Part shown: positions 23,412 to 35,638 of the stretch, piece by piece
Layout of the letters: each line of letters begins with the position of its first letter
How positions within the stretch are numbered: the first letter of the stretch is position 1
NCBI GenBank assembly: GCA_963971425.1
Contig: OZ020524.1
Coordinates: 17,921,845-17,985,844, forward strand
Length of the DNA stretch: 64,000 nucleotides
From: Bryoerythrophyllum caledonicum
Lineage: Eukaryota; Streptophyta; Bryopsida; Pottiales; Pottiaceae
Reading direction: 5' to 3'
Position numbers and translations under genes: made by a program
The notes under the pieces: generated by a model
Databases searched by the model: none
What the model was told of the DNA's origin: nothing
What the model saw: only the letters and a program-made list of their open reading frames with translations

Positions 23412-25527
23412 AAACGTTGAAGAATTATGCAAGTTTGTATGAAGTGTTTCTTCCACTTTCAATGAGGAGGATTACAAAATACTATATAACAACATGCCAT
23501 GAAGAATTACTCTTGTATTGGCTAGGAGACGTATTGTTGAAGCTCAGAGAAGTAATTTAAACATTACTGAGTACTTACATATAGTTCCTGATTTTAGATT
23601 GTAGCATATTTATCTAGTTTTCAATTTATTGCACATCTCTTTACGACTTTACGTAAGGTGATACCCTTGATAGCAACCAAAATCTCTAACCGGCACCAAT
23701 AAAAATTGGCATATATCCAACCCACTTCCATCCCATGACCACACATCCAAACAAAAATCGGCTATCAATCAAGACCCTTTACTTATGGTCGGTACCTATC
23801 GGCGGCTAGTGATTAAACATGGCTAGCCACTTTGAAAATCCATAACTAATTCACACCTCATCGGAAAAATACGAAATCACTTGGGTTGAGATGGTGACTC
23901 AACTGGCTATCACTCAAAAATAAATGTATTATTATTTGGATTCTCCTCGTATGCTTAATCTGTCGGTCATGGGGGTTACACCTTAAGTTGGGCAGACACA
24001 CCACCTTACCCGCAGAGTCCACGTCACAGCACTCCGACCGCCACGCTGGCACCGAGCGGCGGGCATTAGATGCTGCGTCGACGAAGGAGCCCGGAAATGG
24101 GGCCGAAAAGGCCGCATGAACAGCGACCGCTTGAGGGAACTTTCCACGCCGCCTGCCCGCCCTGCCCCATCGCCCCCCCGCCCGCCCGAGTTATTTTGAG
24201 CGTCCACCGCTTCCACTTCATCGACGCGCCCGGTCCCGCATATGATCGCAATCTCCGGATACTATCATATGCTTGCTAGTGTGATACACCCCCACGGCAC
24301 TCCCGCTGCTGATATTCTATCGGATCCTCCCCTCCCCGCTATAGCTCATGCTACACCGACTTCCTTGCTTAGATCATCCACCTTGCACGCGCTCCATTGA
24401 TCACTCTTGAACTGTCACCTACTGTCACCTACTGTCAACTACTAGCGTGATCTCACGTTTTGTTGCTTCGATCCGGCGCCTAGGGAGCTTCGAGGTATTG
24501 GTTTGAGTTTTGGTGTGTGTGTGTGTGGGTGGGCGGTGAGGGTGTTATGTCTGTTTTAATTATTTTCCCGGTGTTTGCATTTGACTGGTCGTTTTGTTGA
24601 GGGAAGAATGGGATCAGGGCGAGGGATGGGTTTTTTTATTTTTCTGGAAGACCGTTCGGGAGTTGGTAAGAGCTTTGGGTTGTTTCAGAGACGATCGGAA
24701 TTTGGGTCGGTGGATTTTTTTTCTTCTTGGCTCCCTAGTGTTGTTTGCCGAGTGTCTAGAAACTGTTGTGGCTCTAGTTATTATGCGACGTCGATAGGCA
24801 TTTTGGTTTAGGACAGTGAACATTAGAAGCGATTACAGTATGTAATGCACGGGGCGAAGCGTTTCTTATGCAGTCCACAGCGTCGTTTTACCGAACTGGT
24901 TTTGTATGGATTTATAATTGGGATAAGGTTTGAGTCTTTGAGGATCAAACACCTCGTTACTCGAGTGAAACAACAGTGCAACCTGGGAGAAGCCTTGGTG
25001 TTATGTTGAGTCGATTTTTGAGTTGTAGAGTTTTTCTGAAGGGTTCCTACGGAATTTCAATTGAGAAGAGGCCGGTGAAAAAGTGGCATGAATTCAGCAT
25101 CGACAACAAGTTCAGGGCAATCGAGAGAACAGTTCCTAACTGGAGTTGGGAAACTGCAGGTGCATCCATGGCAGGGTAGACATCTTAGAAGCGAGTGAAG
25201 GATCGTCATAAGCGCGGCTGTGCAAGCATGTGCGCTGAAGGAATGGATGGACCAGTGAGCACCATGAAGCAGTCGAGCCACCGGGGCATCTTGCAATCGT
25301 CTTATTCTTCCGGTACATACTCGTTCGATTCCCAGTAGAGTAGAGTAGCTGAAATCAACTTCATTCCTCCACCATAGTCGACTTTTCAAGGTTGCGTGAC
25401 TCTTTCGGCATGGTCAACCCTGCCTAGTGGGCATCCCAAATTGGTGGAAGATTCTTCTTACATTTTGAAAATTATGGACATGGTTGAGAATATTTTTCGT
25501 TTGGTGTGCATAGCAGGGATAGCAGGG
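23412..25527 (+). promoter_or_regulatory. Upstream region and probable 5' UTR/intron of the bHLH gene
   Basis: The first part is AT-rich. From about 23990 the GC content rises and long poor-quality frames appear on both strands. A short TG microsatellite is at 24513-24527 and a threefold CTGTCA(C/A)CTA repeat at 24413-24442. An acceptor-like CATAGCAGGGATAGCAG sits immediately before the chosen ATG at 25528, so a 5' UTR intron is likely. No TATA box is assigned with confidence. Confidence 0.4.
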
Positions 25528-26805
25528 ATGGGGGCAGTGGATGAGGAGATATCGGCCATCATGTTACAGAGCAACCACGCGAACATGACGGGAATGATGG
25601 CGCCCGCGGCGTCAGCGCCGCTGGACCATCTCGCGGCCTACCAGCAGGCGTACGCCATGTACCCGCCAGGCTTGATGCAAAGGCCTGGTGCGCACTTGAG
25701 GCCTGCGCACCGCGGGTCGTCCCCGCAGAGCCGCCCGCGCGTCGGGCCCGGGTTCAACCTGGAAGAGAAATACATTCTGGAGGCCAAGAGCGAGGTGGTG
25801 CACAACTACAACCCCGTGTACGATAGCGCGGGCTTGCACCGCTACCACTCCGCGCCCGCCACCGCGTTCCTGGCGGAGATGAACGAGCCGGGGCCGCAAC
25901 AGCAACAGCTCTTGGGGCTCTACGGCGACGGCGGGCTCACGTCCATCAGCGAGAACATGGACAGCGGCGGCACCAACATCAGCGCTGAATACGAGCACTA
26001 CATGGCGCCCGAGAACGACTTCGCGCGCCGCCTCGCCAGCTTCCCCGCTTCGGCGGTCTGCAAGGAGGAGGCCACCACCGCCACCCTCCTGCGCCAGTCC
26101 AGCGTCCCGTCCGTCGGCCTCGAGAACGTCTCCGACAAGAGCAGCTCGCGCAACTCGGACAACGACAACAACCATCTCATCAACGGGTACACCGCGTCCA
26201 TGTACTCCCAAGAAGACTTCCTGTGGAAATCGCCCACCAGCCCAGGTTAGGACACATCCTACACATGCACCTGTAGTCGTGGAATTCTTCTGACATCGAT
26301 CTGGTGCGAGAAACTTCGGATGAAGTTCTTTTCTGATTGTTCCTGCTTTGTTTCAGCCAAGAGGCAACGGGCGTTGGAGCCTGGCGAGAGCGAGACGTCA
26401 AGTGGGTCCGTGGACGGGTCAACGTACCGGAACGGCCTGGTGCGTCACATGAGCCTGCCGTCTCCGACGAGCAGCCCGGGAGTGGAAGGGAACTCCTTCA
26501 GCGCGGTCCAGATGCGGACGCGTGCGAAGCGAGGGTGCGCCACGCACCCGCGCAGCATCGCCGAGCGTGTGCGCAGGACCAAGATCAGCGAGCGCATGAA
26601 GCGCCTCCAGGACCTCGTCCCGGACATGGACAAGCAAACCAATACGTCCGACATGCTGGATGAGACGGTGGAGTACGTGAAATCATTGCAGCGTAAAGTG
26701 CAGGAGCTCACTGAGACGGTGTCGCAGCTCCAAGCTGACGCCGCCAAGCATATCAATAACCACAACAACACAAATCTAGAATTAGGCGCTCCCATGGATG
26801 GCTGA
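25528..26805 (+). CDS. bHLH transcription factor, subfamily IX-like (bHLH122/130/FBH type)
   Basis: Two coding exons, 25528-26245 and 26357-26805, join in phase across a GT-AG intron of 111 bp (donor AG|GTTAGG, acceptor TTTCAG|CC). They give 388 residues. Exon 1 encodes a long, low-complexity N-terminal half rich in Ala, Gln, Ser and acidic residues. Exon 2 carries the bHLH from about residue 303: THPRSIAERVRRTKISERM, then LQDLVPDMDKQTNTSDMLDE and a coiled second helix. Glu309, Arg312 and Arg313 fit E-box contact. Position 5 of the basic region is Arg305 rather than His, so classic G-box preference is not expected. The THPRSIAERVRR signature is typical of subfamily IX. The ATG at 25528 follows an acceptor-like site; an in-frame start at 25474 is possible. 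Coding GC is far above flanking DNA. The protein should act in the nucleus as a dimer. Confidence 0.85.
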
Positions 26806-28009
26806 ACGACATACAACTTAGTACCGTGATCATGCTTAAATGCCTTAAATGGCCGCTACTTTCTGATGATGGGTGCACTGGCATCATCATGCCTTGGTTA
26901 GGAGTGTAACATATTGCAATGAGGCTCAGGAAGAAGTTGAAGATGAGGGTAGTGTAGGTGTACGAGCCGGGTGAATTCGTCTGGGTTGGATGAATTTAGC
27001 TAAATTGGATTCCCGTTTGGAAGAAGATGTGTACAGAGGGTGATGGTGATGTTTAATCACGAGTTTCTCTCAGCTTTGGAAGCAAGCTTTTTGACCTTTC
27101 TTGGCTGTTTCCTCTGTACGTGACTTCTTTGGGAGTGATATGGTTGCTTGGATCTGTTATTTCAGCTTTCTTGGCAGGATTGAATTGAGTGTTTAAGACG
27201 GAATGACCATTAGGGGCGTCACGCCATTCTTAAGAGGAAGTTATGTGAAGATTGAGAAAGGGCGGTAGGGTCTGTAGGGCCCAATGGGAGCTTATCTCCA
27301 GTCTTCACCGCGTAAGATGCCATATGACTATGAAAATGGAGAATGGTCTGTCTGTTTCAGAGGTGGAAATGGATTCCCCAAGTTTATTCTTCATCTTTGG
27401 TGGAGGAGTGTCCATTTCCAATCTACATAGGATGGTGTTCCTTCTTGTTCCAAAATAGTTGCCATGTTATTTATATTCTGAAGATATATACACATAAGCA
27501 GAATGTACTGTGACAACCCTGTAATTTAGTGGTGATTTCAAGTTGATGACATGTAGTGGACCCTGTCCAAGACAAAATTTAAATCTAGAAAAAGGGTTCA
27601 ATCTAGCACAAAAATCATCCACCAAAAGTAGACATTACCTTGGAGTTACCACAGTAACGCAACCAAAAATATACCAAAAAAAATCCCACTGATGCTCAAC
27701 GAATAATATACAAAAAGAAAAAACGATTGTCAGGGACAGGAGAAGTCAATCTAATGAAGTGTACAAGCGGCAATTAAAATTTAAGTGCAAACTCAAACTA
27801 CGCAGTCATAGCTTTTTTCGGAGAGTATCAACAGATGCCTTGCTGCCGCAGAGTTGTCTGAATCAACCCTGCGATCCTTGTGTGCCCACATTCGGCTCTC
27901 CCGATTTGGTTTTGGCTGAAATGAACAATTCAGCCGTTTTCATGGCCGGCCATAGCCACCCGTTGTCCCCAAAGGGTTTATTGCGAATAATACACGCAAG
28001 ACATGAGAT
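26806..28009. other. 3' region of bHLH and convergent intergenic DNA
   Basis: No gene was found. The first about 650 bp probably holds the bHLH 3' UTR. The rest separates it from the ATL gene, which runs toward it on the other strand. Confidence 0.4.
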
Positions 28010-29021
28010 TCAATCTGGTGCAAGTTGCCTCAAGTTAGAAAAACTCCGTCTCGCACACCACGAGCACACCACAGTTCTACTCAAGACGCCGTCCAGAGCG
28101 ATGACATGCACTTGGGAATTCCGGTGGTGCTGCGTGCCCTCGCTGTCCACGACATAGCCATGCTGGATCAGGTCGGTGCCCACAGACCTCGAACGCCGGA
28201 TGGAGGCTAAAGTCGCCGCCCGCGCAGGCGCAGTGTCACCTCGAATCCCAGGCACAAATATAGCTGGTGGTCCGAGCCCGTTGCTACATGAAACGTGAAC
28301 ATCAAATCGCGGATTCGCATCCGGCTCTGCACTCGCCATCGCCACTGCAGAATAGGGAATGATCAAAAGTTTAGCGAAACATTCGCAGGAAACCAGTTCA
28401 GACATGAGAATGTGGAAATTACATACCAGGTTCTGGAACGGCGTCTGCTGAATCCGCGATGTCGAAGTCTGGGGGGATACGGGGGGGAGGAGAACGCGAC
28501 GTCATCGAGACGCGGCAGAGGGGGCAGGTGGAGTGGGAGCGGAACCACTGGTCGATGCAGTCGGAGTGGAACGCGTGCGCGCAGTGCGGCAGCAGCTTCA
28601 AGGTGTCGGGCCCCTCAAACAGCGCCAGGCACACGGGGCAGTCAAAGTACTTCTCGTCGTCCCCGGCCTCCAAGTCCTTAAAGCGGACGATCGGCATGGC
28701 GGCAATGAGGTCGGGGTCGAGGCCGCGCGGCGCGCTCGGGCCGCAGGTACTGTAGTTCATCCGCAGCTGGCGGCGCCGCCGCCGTATCAGCTCGCTGTGG
28801 CGCGTCTCCTCGGCCAGCTCGTGCCCCCAGAGCCACCGCCGCAGGTACCCCGACGCAAACCCCGCCACGAACAACGAGACGATGACGATGGACACCACTA
28901 CCACCAGCGTCGGGCTGAATTTCTCACTCTTTCGCAGCGCCTCCGCCCTCGTCAGGTTGATCGGATAAGCCGACGTCGGCGCCGGCGCGGTGAAGTTCGC
29001 TGGTATCAGAATCCTCCCCAT
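28010..29021 (-). CDS. ATL-type RING-H2 E3 ubiquitin ligase
   Basis: Two minus-strand exons, 29021-28427 and 28344-28010, join in phase across an 82-bp intron (donor G|GTATGTAA, acceptor TCTGCAG|TGG) and give 309 residues. One hydrophobic segment at about 38-60 (LVVVVSIVIVSLFVAGFASG) is a membrane anchor. A basic run follows, then the family's GLD motif at 100-102, and then a RING-H2 with Cys128, Cys131, Cys147, His149, His152, Cys155, Cys166 and Cys169. The DQWFRSHSTCPLCR end is ATL-typical. ATL proteins transfer ubiquitin at membranes, often in stress or defence signalling. The second exon adds a roughly 110-residue tail without a known domain; many ATL genes are intronless, so the intron is notable. 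I chose the ATG at 29021 because the in-frame codon at 29030 is TTG. Confidence 0.85.
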
Positions 29022-29351
29022 CTCGTGCAACGATCAATCAAATCCCCTAGAATTAATCAATTATCGGTCTCTGTCGAAGCCCAAATACGCAAACTTCCAA
29101 CAACTGGAATCGATCATCGAGACGTGCCAGCACTCGCCATAAGATAGTATGTCGTTCGTATCTCGAGCTGATGGCTGCATCATAGCTCTATGCAAGTCTA
29201 TCTGTAAACCACCGACCTCTAGTTACACAACTCCAATCTCACTAGTCTCACTCCAGACCTGCAACAGCTCCTATCAGTAAAACACTAGCTCGACTCAAAA
29301 TCACACTGTAACTCGAATCTCGCTCTAGACATCTCGATGCACCTCGAAGCA

Positions 29352-29360
29352 GTATATATG
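29352..29360 (-). promoter_or_regulatory. Possible TATA box of the ATL gene
   Basis: On the minus strand this reads CATATATAC, about 330 bp upstream of the ATL start codon. The distance allows a 5' UTR of roughly 300 bp. The call rests on sequence alone. Confidence 0.3.
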
Positions 29361-29876
29361 CACGGAAACATCCCTAGTTGTTATTTCAAGATTGGACTGG
29401 ACACGATCGTCGGATTTGAACTCTTAAGCTCTGACTCTTTCAAGATGTGGTGTTGGAAGTTGAGTGAGGGAAGCTCGCTCCGGACGAGCTGCGAAGTTGA
29501 CGTGTTTGGGCGTGCAAAATATAGTGGTGCACGAGGGGGCACGAGTTGGGACCGGTGCCGGACACTACAAGCGCGGTGCCCCTTGGGCAGTGCCAGTTGT
29601 GATGCATGTTCGGGGGCGAATGGATAAAGTATTGGATGCTGCTGACGATGGATAAGAAACGTCATAGCCCCAACTAGTACTCCACGCACTGAATCTTCAA
29701 CAGCGATTAAGCCTTAAACGCCGGAGCAGCCAAATCTTCACTTTTTCTTCACTTTTTCTTCAAAAATCACAATAAATTCAAATTTCCCCTATTTTTTTTT
29801 ATGATTCTTGAGACGTGAACAAAACATGTGATCTCATCTCTGAAAACTGAAAAAAGTAAGTTCTGCTTGGGGGTGG

Positions 29877-30010
29877 TTTACACTATGGACCACAAGGATT
29901 GACCACGAGAAATCATTTATTTTCATGGTCACGACTCTTGGTCTAGAGCCGTGACCATGAAAAGTCAAAAATAATTTTTTGAGTGTCTTGGTCACTTCTC
30001 GTAGTGTAAA
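29877..30010. mobile_element. MITE-like hairpin with TA at both ends
   Basis: The arms start TTTACACTA and end TAGTGTAAA, and inner arms CATGGTCACG and CGTGACCATG pair around a 15-base centre at about 29940. The element is about 130 bp and has no coding capacity. Flanking TA dinucleotides fit a Tc1/mariner-type (Stowaway-like) insertion. An imperfect middle section separates the two paired blocks. Confidence 0.6.
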
Positions 30011-30194
30011 GTAGATTTGGACCGAGATAAGTATGGGCTGATTTTTTAATGTATATATGAAAAGGGCAAATTTGGAGTTTACCTTGTCAATCACTCTCTC
30101 AACCTCTCCTTCTTCCTAGGCTTGTTTTCACCTTCCCTCTCTTCTTTTCTCTCTTTTCTTCTCTTTTCTTGAAATTTCAGCAACTAGGGTTGCA

Positions 30195-31540
30195 ATGGAG
30201 GCGAGGAAGAGGGACCTTGTGTTGATGCTAGGGTTGTGTAGGTGCTTGCACATACTTGTTTCACATGTTGTGAGCATACAAGCACTGATTTTACAAGGAG
30301 AAGGAAACATTGGCAATTTTCAGCATGTTTTTGGAGAGATGGGACGAGGAACACGGAGCATTTGGAGTTTTGCAAGACAAGGTGGATTTATGGATTAATT
30401 GTTGTTGGGATCATACATTCAAGGGCAGTTTAAGGTAAGAACACGAGTTGAATTTGCTACTTTCAGATTTATTTGTGAGAAATTAGGGCCATTTCTAAAA
30501 TAAAAAAAACACCTTTCAAAAATTCCGTTTCCGTGAAAACTAGAATTGCAATTTTGTTGGCAAAGCTAGGATTTGGCAATAGAAAATTGCTTGTAGGAGA
30601 TTTGTATGGAGTTGCTAAATGTACAATATCAATAATTGTGAGAGAATATTGTAAAGCTGTTTGACAAGATTTGCAACAAATATTTGTTCAAATGCCTAGT
30701 GAATTGCAGTTCAGGGTTTTAGCTAGAGAGTTTGAAGCACTACATGGCATTTCATACACTGTAGGCGCAACAGACGGGTTGCATATTGCAGTGTTAGCAC
30801 CAATAATTTTTCAAGAGATCGTCGATGTAAAATGCAAATTTTGGAATTACGAGTTTGGTTGGGCTGGTAGTCTTCATCATTGGGTTGTTTTCTATGTCAA
30901 AAAATTTGGAAGAGCTTGTATGGAGGAATAATTGCATCGGTACAAATTGAGAGGGGATGCAACATGTCTTGTTAGACCGTCGATGTAGTGTCCTTCAAGG
31001 AAGGAAAAATTGAACTATCACAAATCCATGCAAATTGGAATTTCATTCAATCTTCAACCGAAATGTGTGTGGAGAGGGCATTCGAAATCTTAAAAGGGAG
31101 ATGGAGAATTATCATCAAGAGGTGTGATGTACCATTGAAGATGGTACCGGATATTGTCTCAACATGCATTGTGATGCACAATTTGTGCATCAAAGTGAAG
31201 GATGGATTCAACCCGGACTGGATTACAGAAGCCGAGGAACAACTACAAAAAAATAGATAGTGGTGATTTAAGAGAAGGTCAAGAATTGCGTTGTGAAAGG
31301 GCATCGATTTTGGAAGTGAAGAATAGAATTCTAAGTAGAGATGATTTTATGGCAAAAAATGAAGTAAACGATGAAGAGGTAGAAGCGTTTTTATTGAAAG
31401 AGAATGAAAGGGCTGAAGACTTGTTTTGTGAAGCTACAACAATGCACAAAGTTCTGGCCAAAAGTCTATGGCATTACAAAATTTGGAAGGAATCAAATCT
31501 AGTCTTTTCTGATACTAGTTCTAATTCTATGGAAAAATAG
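30195..31540 (+). pseudogene. PIF/Harbinger-type transposase remnant
   Basis: Fragments at 30195-30398, 30671-30931, 30988-31260 and 31202-31540 together follow a plant PIF/Harbinger (DDE_4) transposase. The first Asp lies in VGATDGLHIAVLAP. The second-site motif, usually GSxHD, reads GSLHHW, so the Asp is His. The third site, with Glu, is in VERAFEILKGRWRII. The 31202-31540 frame is a highly acidic C-terminal segment. The pieces lie in different frames with several stops. The N-terminal helix region is only weakly recognisable. The enzyme is inactive. Confidence 0.8.
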
Positions 31541-31674
31541 CTAAAACTTCTCTAGAAGTGCTGCAAAATTACAATCCATATTTAAACAAATCTGTAGATT
31601 GTTAGAAGGTGGAAATCAAAATGGTAGAAGTTCCTATCACTTGCTGCAGAAACCCTTCGATTTTGTCTTGATTT

Positions 31675-32045
31675 TTAATTCTTCTCTTGTGTACTTGGTG
31701 TTGTAGAGGGATTGATTTGTGTCAGCTCATGAGTTGTAGGTGGTGAAGAATTTGTATTGAATGTGTTGTCTCCTTCCATAGTACTTGCCGGGATTTTGTT
31801 GTGGACACTTGGACGTTTACTGCTCCATATGTCCATCTCTTCAAACCAACGACACTCTAGTTCTTTATCCGTTTGTGAAATCTCATTCGCCCTCTTGTCA
31901 TTTTGGTATTTAGTCAAGATAGTTTTGTACCTTTTCTTACAAGATAGCCATTTCCGCTTGAATCCTCAAATTCTCGCAACCATTTGGACTTGTAACTTCA
32001 CCCACACATTCACTCCTACAGTATATGTAAAAAAATAAGAGAATT
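31675..32045 (-). pseudogene. Possible Harbinger accessory (Myb/trihelix-like) protein remnant
   Basis: On the minus strand, downstream of and convergent with the transposase, a frame at 31917-31675 begins KYQNDKRANEIS and contains ECRWFEEMDIW. It is followed by a Ser/Thr/Pro-rich tail. Short sequence further upstream (to about 32045) could belong to the same gene with broken frames. PIF/Harbinger elements carry a second, Myb-like gene that helps the transposase bind DNA and enter the nucleus, often in opposite orientation. Position and composition fit this, but the domain itself is too eroded to confirm. Confidence 0.4.
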
Positions 32046-32599
32046 ATGGCCAAAACAAGCTCAAAAGGGGTGAAATTGCAACTTCTATTACTATTCCAGC
32101 AAAGAAATTGGGATAGTTTTGAACAAGGACCACTCCCTAAAGAGCTTGGACACAAACAAGCTTGTCGTGGAGTGGATAGTATTGGAGGGGGAGGGAAAAT
32201 TCCAGGACGTTGGGGGGCTCTGTAAAACCGAGAGCCTGATCTTAGATTCGTTTTCTTCGAACGACATTTTTAGCATTTTTTGAGCAATTTTCTTAGGATC
32301 CTTTGACTTGCACTGTATCAGTCTTGCAATCTCCATATCCAAGGGAAGAGATTGCACCTTTATTCACTCCGTTTGAGGCAATATGGAGAGAAGTGAGGCA
32401 GTTGGTCGTTTCAGCGCTTAGCAAACAAGGAACTTGCCTCCTTCCTCAGCAGCTAGAATACATGATGCGAGTGGTAGTGGGGAAAAAATAGGTAGCAATA
32501 GTTATAGATATAACACAAGACAAAAACTAGAAACTAGTAATGAAACCCTTGAGAAGATGGTTGTGGCCTATCTCGGCAATAAGAAAGGACTAGGAGGGC

Positions 32600-34621
32600 G
32601 TGCACCAAACCCACCACCACGCAATGCTAGAACAACAACGACATTCCGTGACCCCGCACGAACTAAGTACGCTCTCCAATCAGCAACAAAGGTAAGTGTA
32701 CCTAAGCCTTAAACTCCTATTTCAGTCACAAGTGACCCAATTCATAGTGCGGAGGTAGCTGCCACCACTTCCTGCACCTCTGCTGATGCACGACCTGAAG
32801 CTGAAGCCAAAATGGAGGTCTCAACTCTTCCAAGCCCTTCCTAGGAAGCGACGCCATTGTCGCCTCCCTACTCCAAAGCATTTGACGCAGAGTTTTACGA
32901 GATGTTGCACCAGTAGGTGCTTAGGGATTGTGCGGCTGTTGACGAAGTTCTTCAAGCGCATCCACACTAGCTCCCTGAACATGAAGAGGTGGCCAGGTTG
33001 GTTAACCGACTTCCAAGTAGCTCCAAACCTAACACTGTTTCTCTCCATGTCCTATCCAGGGGCCTTCTCAACCACGGCAGCTCCATCCTTGGACCTGGAA
33101 CACCCTAGCTTTGAAATATGGAAGGATGGTCAATCAACCTTTTCAAATCGAGCTTTCTTAAGAAATCATAGACTCTATTTTGAAAGAGCTGATACACATG
33201 AAAGACCACACGGTGATCGGCCAGATCACCAGTAGACATCCATGAATTAGATAGCTCCTCACATGGGCCAAAACCTGCCTTCGTACATCCTTCTTGTCCC
33301 TCACCTTGCAAGCAAACAACTTCTTTGAGCTTGTTTTCAGCGATCCCGTGGGGAAAGAAGCAATCCTACGGAAGAAACTCTAAGAACTCAAAGATCAAGA
33401 GGTGTTGATTTTACCTTGGATGCCATATTTCAACACCAATAGCTTTACAAGCCGGAGGCACTCAACAATGTGGGCGCAAATTGCTCACCTTCCACCGTGG
33501 TACTGAAAGAAGCCTCGACTTGCAGCCATCTTCAACAACTTTGCAGAAGTCCTCTTTGTCAACAATTTAGAGAGCTATCATGGAAAGTTGTTTAGACCAA
33601 GGGCTAGGATACTCACGACGTTGTAGACAAGCTTCCCAAACTAATCACCCTCCTATGCATTGGCGGACCGCAAAGCGCGGAGCACCAAGTAGAATACAGT
33701 GGCCTACCTTTTCAATGCAAACGCTGCTGCAGCTATGATCACGTGGTGAGCCGCTATCCCCTTCTCTGTCAGCAATGCACAAAGGCCGCCAGTCACAAAC
33801 GTCAAGAACCATCACCTGAGACATCGACTTCAAGCAGGAGCAATCAACGACCAAAATCAAGCCAAACTGACGCTGCCAAGAACAGTAATCATAGAACACA
33901 TAAATTTTGACCAACCCGACGCTCACGCAAGGTGAAGGGGACGCCGCGCTGGATCCCAAAATCCACCCAACCATGGAGCGCATCTAAAGGTTCCATCCTG
34001 TTCAATACGCGAGTAGACAAACCTTCCTCCGACGAGTAAGAGAGAGATGCACAACAACCTACTCCCCTCCCTAATACACTCAGATCGGCAATCATCCAAG
34101 AAACCCCAACAAACCTTCAAGATCCAAACAATCAGCCTTTCATCTGGAAACTGGAAGGAACAACAATGCGCCAACACATAGCACAAGCAAACACCCCCCT
34201 CTCTAGGACTTTAGACCTAGATGGAGGGTATCAAACCATTCACCTGCATGGAAAATTCATTGCGGTTTAGGGTATGACTAAGCTTTCCCACTGAACTCCT
34301 AGAGTATGTACATAGCTGTACTCATCTACCAGGACCGCCACCGATCCAAAGACATCCTCGAGGATTTCTCGTCAAAACATGACCAATTGATCATGTCATT
34401 CTTTCTGAGCCACAATATATCCTAGGACAAATGGAAACCAGAAGAAGCTAAAGAGCATCTAACCAATGCAACATTGTTGCAACTTCAATGAAGGATTACC
34501 TTACTTTAGAAATCAGAACCCACTATAGAAATGGTAGGACGCACACTGTATGTATGACTATCTTCAGCCATCAGAGTCCACCGACCTCTGGGGAGAGCAC
34601 TGCGCGTTTATTTAGTTTTAT
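32600..34621 (+). pseudogene. L1-like LINE ORF1 region, broken
   Basis: Several frames contribute. The clearest landmark is a zinc-knuckle-like segment near 33700-33790 (QCKRCCSYDHVVSRYPLLCQ), which resembles the CCHC of plant L1 ORF1 proteins. A basic, Ser-rich stretch follows to about 34000. Before it, at 32900-33300, are eroded frames of the same protein. Stops and frameshifts are frequent. The LINE appears to resume at about 42000 with its endonuclease-RT ORF, so the interval 34622-41991 looks like an insertion into it. Confidence 0.55.
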
Positions 34622-35189
34622 GTGCGATCAAATGAAGGGGTATTATAATTGCATGTGTCCAGAAACTTAGAAAAGGGTTCGAAGTAAAATAGGGTCATCA
34701 TAATAGGGCGTTTGACCTTTATAAATAACGAAGGGTAGGTGAAAATACTAAAATTTAGGAAAATTTTAGTTCTAAAATAGGGTAGGTAGAATGCAAATGT
34801 AAATGCCATGTCTATAAAGGATTGGATCCAATGCTCCATCATGCCGTGCCATCATGACAAGTACTGGTGGATGAAAAGGAGTATAACGAATGGGACATCT
34901 TCATTTGGCAGCGCGCGAAAGTGGAGAACTGTTGACGCAGGTCGAGGCTGCATAGGGTTTGGCGCTCACTTTCTTTCGACGCAACCCTCACCAATGCTCC
35001 CGCCAATGCTTCTGTGTCCGTTGAGTGTTTCCTGATATTTTGCGTGCATTGTTGATGCGAGACTGCCGTGGGTTTCTGAGAGCAGCGCGCGTATCCGGTA
35101 GGCGTGGACTGGGAGTACGGAGAGACTGCGTACCCTGCTAATATTCTGGTGAATGTGTTTCGCCTCCTTGCTTGGTCGCTTTTTGCTCG

Positions 35190-35545
35190 TGTTTTCGCTC
35201 GTGTTCTTGCTTGTGTTTCTTGCTCGTGTTTCCTGCGGTCGGTTTCCTGCTCCTGTTTCCTACTCCTGTTTCCTGCGGTCGGTTTCCTGCTCCTGTTTCC
35301 TGCTCCTGTTTCTTGCTCTCGTTTCCTGCTCTCGTTTCCTGCTCCTGTTTAGGGTTTAGGTTTCCTGCGGTCGGTTTCCTGCTCCTCTTTTCTGCTCCTG
35401 TTTCCTGCGGTCGGTTTCCTGCTCCTGTTTCCTGCTCCTCTTTCTTGCTCCTGTTTGCTGCTCCTATTTTCTGCTCCTGTTTCCTGCTCTTGTTTCCTGC
35501 TCCTGTTTCCAGCTCTTGTTTCTTGTTTCTCTTATTTTCCTTGTT
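35190..35545 (+). repeat. Pyrimidine-rich TTTCCTGCTCCTG repeat array upstream of the large gene
   Basis: Roughly 350 bp consist of 12- to 13-bp units such as TTTCCTGCTCCTG, mixed with a longer unit that adds TGCGGTCGG. It is followed by several TTTAGGG motifs (about 35350, 35562, 35585 and 35623), like plant telo-boxes. The array ends about 90 bp before the start codon at 35639. It reads through in two frames as Cys/Phe/Leu-rich nonsense and should not be translated. A promoter or 5' leader role is likely. Confidence 0.75.
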
Positions 35546-35638
35546 GCTTGGTTTAGGGTTTGATGCGCTGGATTCTCTGCAGGGTTTAGGGTCACTCTGC
35601 AGTTTTCATTTCTTGTGCTGCCTAGGGTTTAGTGGAAA

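Noticed and set aside
25612..26211. 199-codon minus-strand open frame
   Set aside because: It is the antisense shadow of the GC-rich bHLH exon; the plus strand has the conserved protein, splice sites and bHLH domain.
28533..29147. 204-codon plus-strand open frame
   Set aside because: It is the antisense shadow of the ATL RING exon, rich in Arg/Val/Gln as expected for complementary GC-rich codons.
32786..33235. 149-codon plus-strand frame as a separate gene
   Set aside because: It overlaps the eroded LINE ORF1, and another frame of the same strand matches the LINE better; composition is not gene-like.
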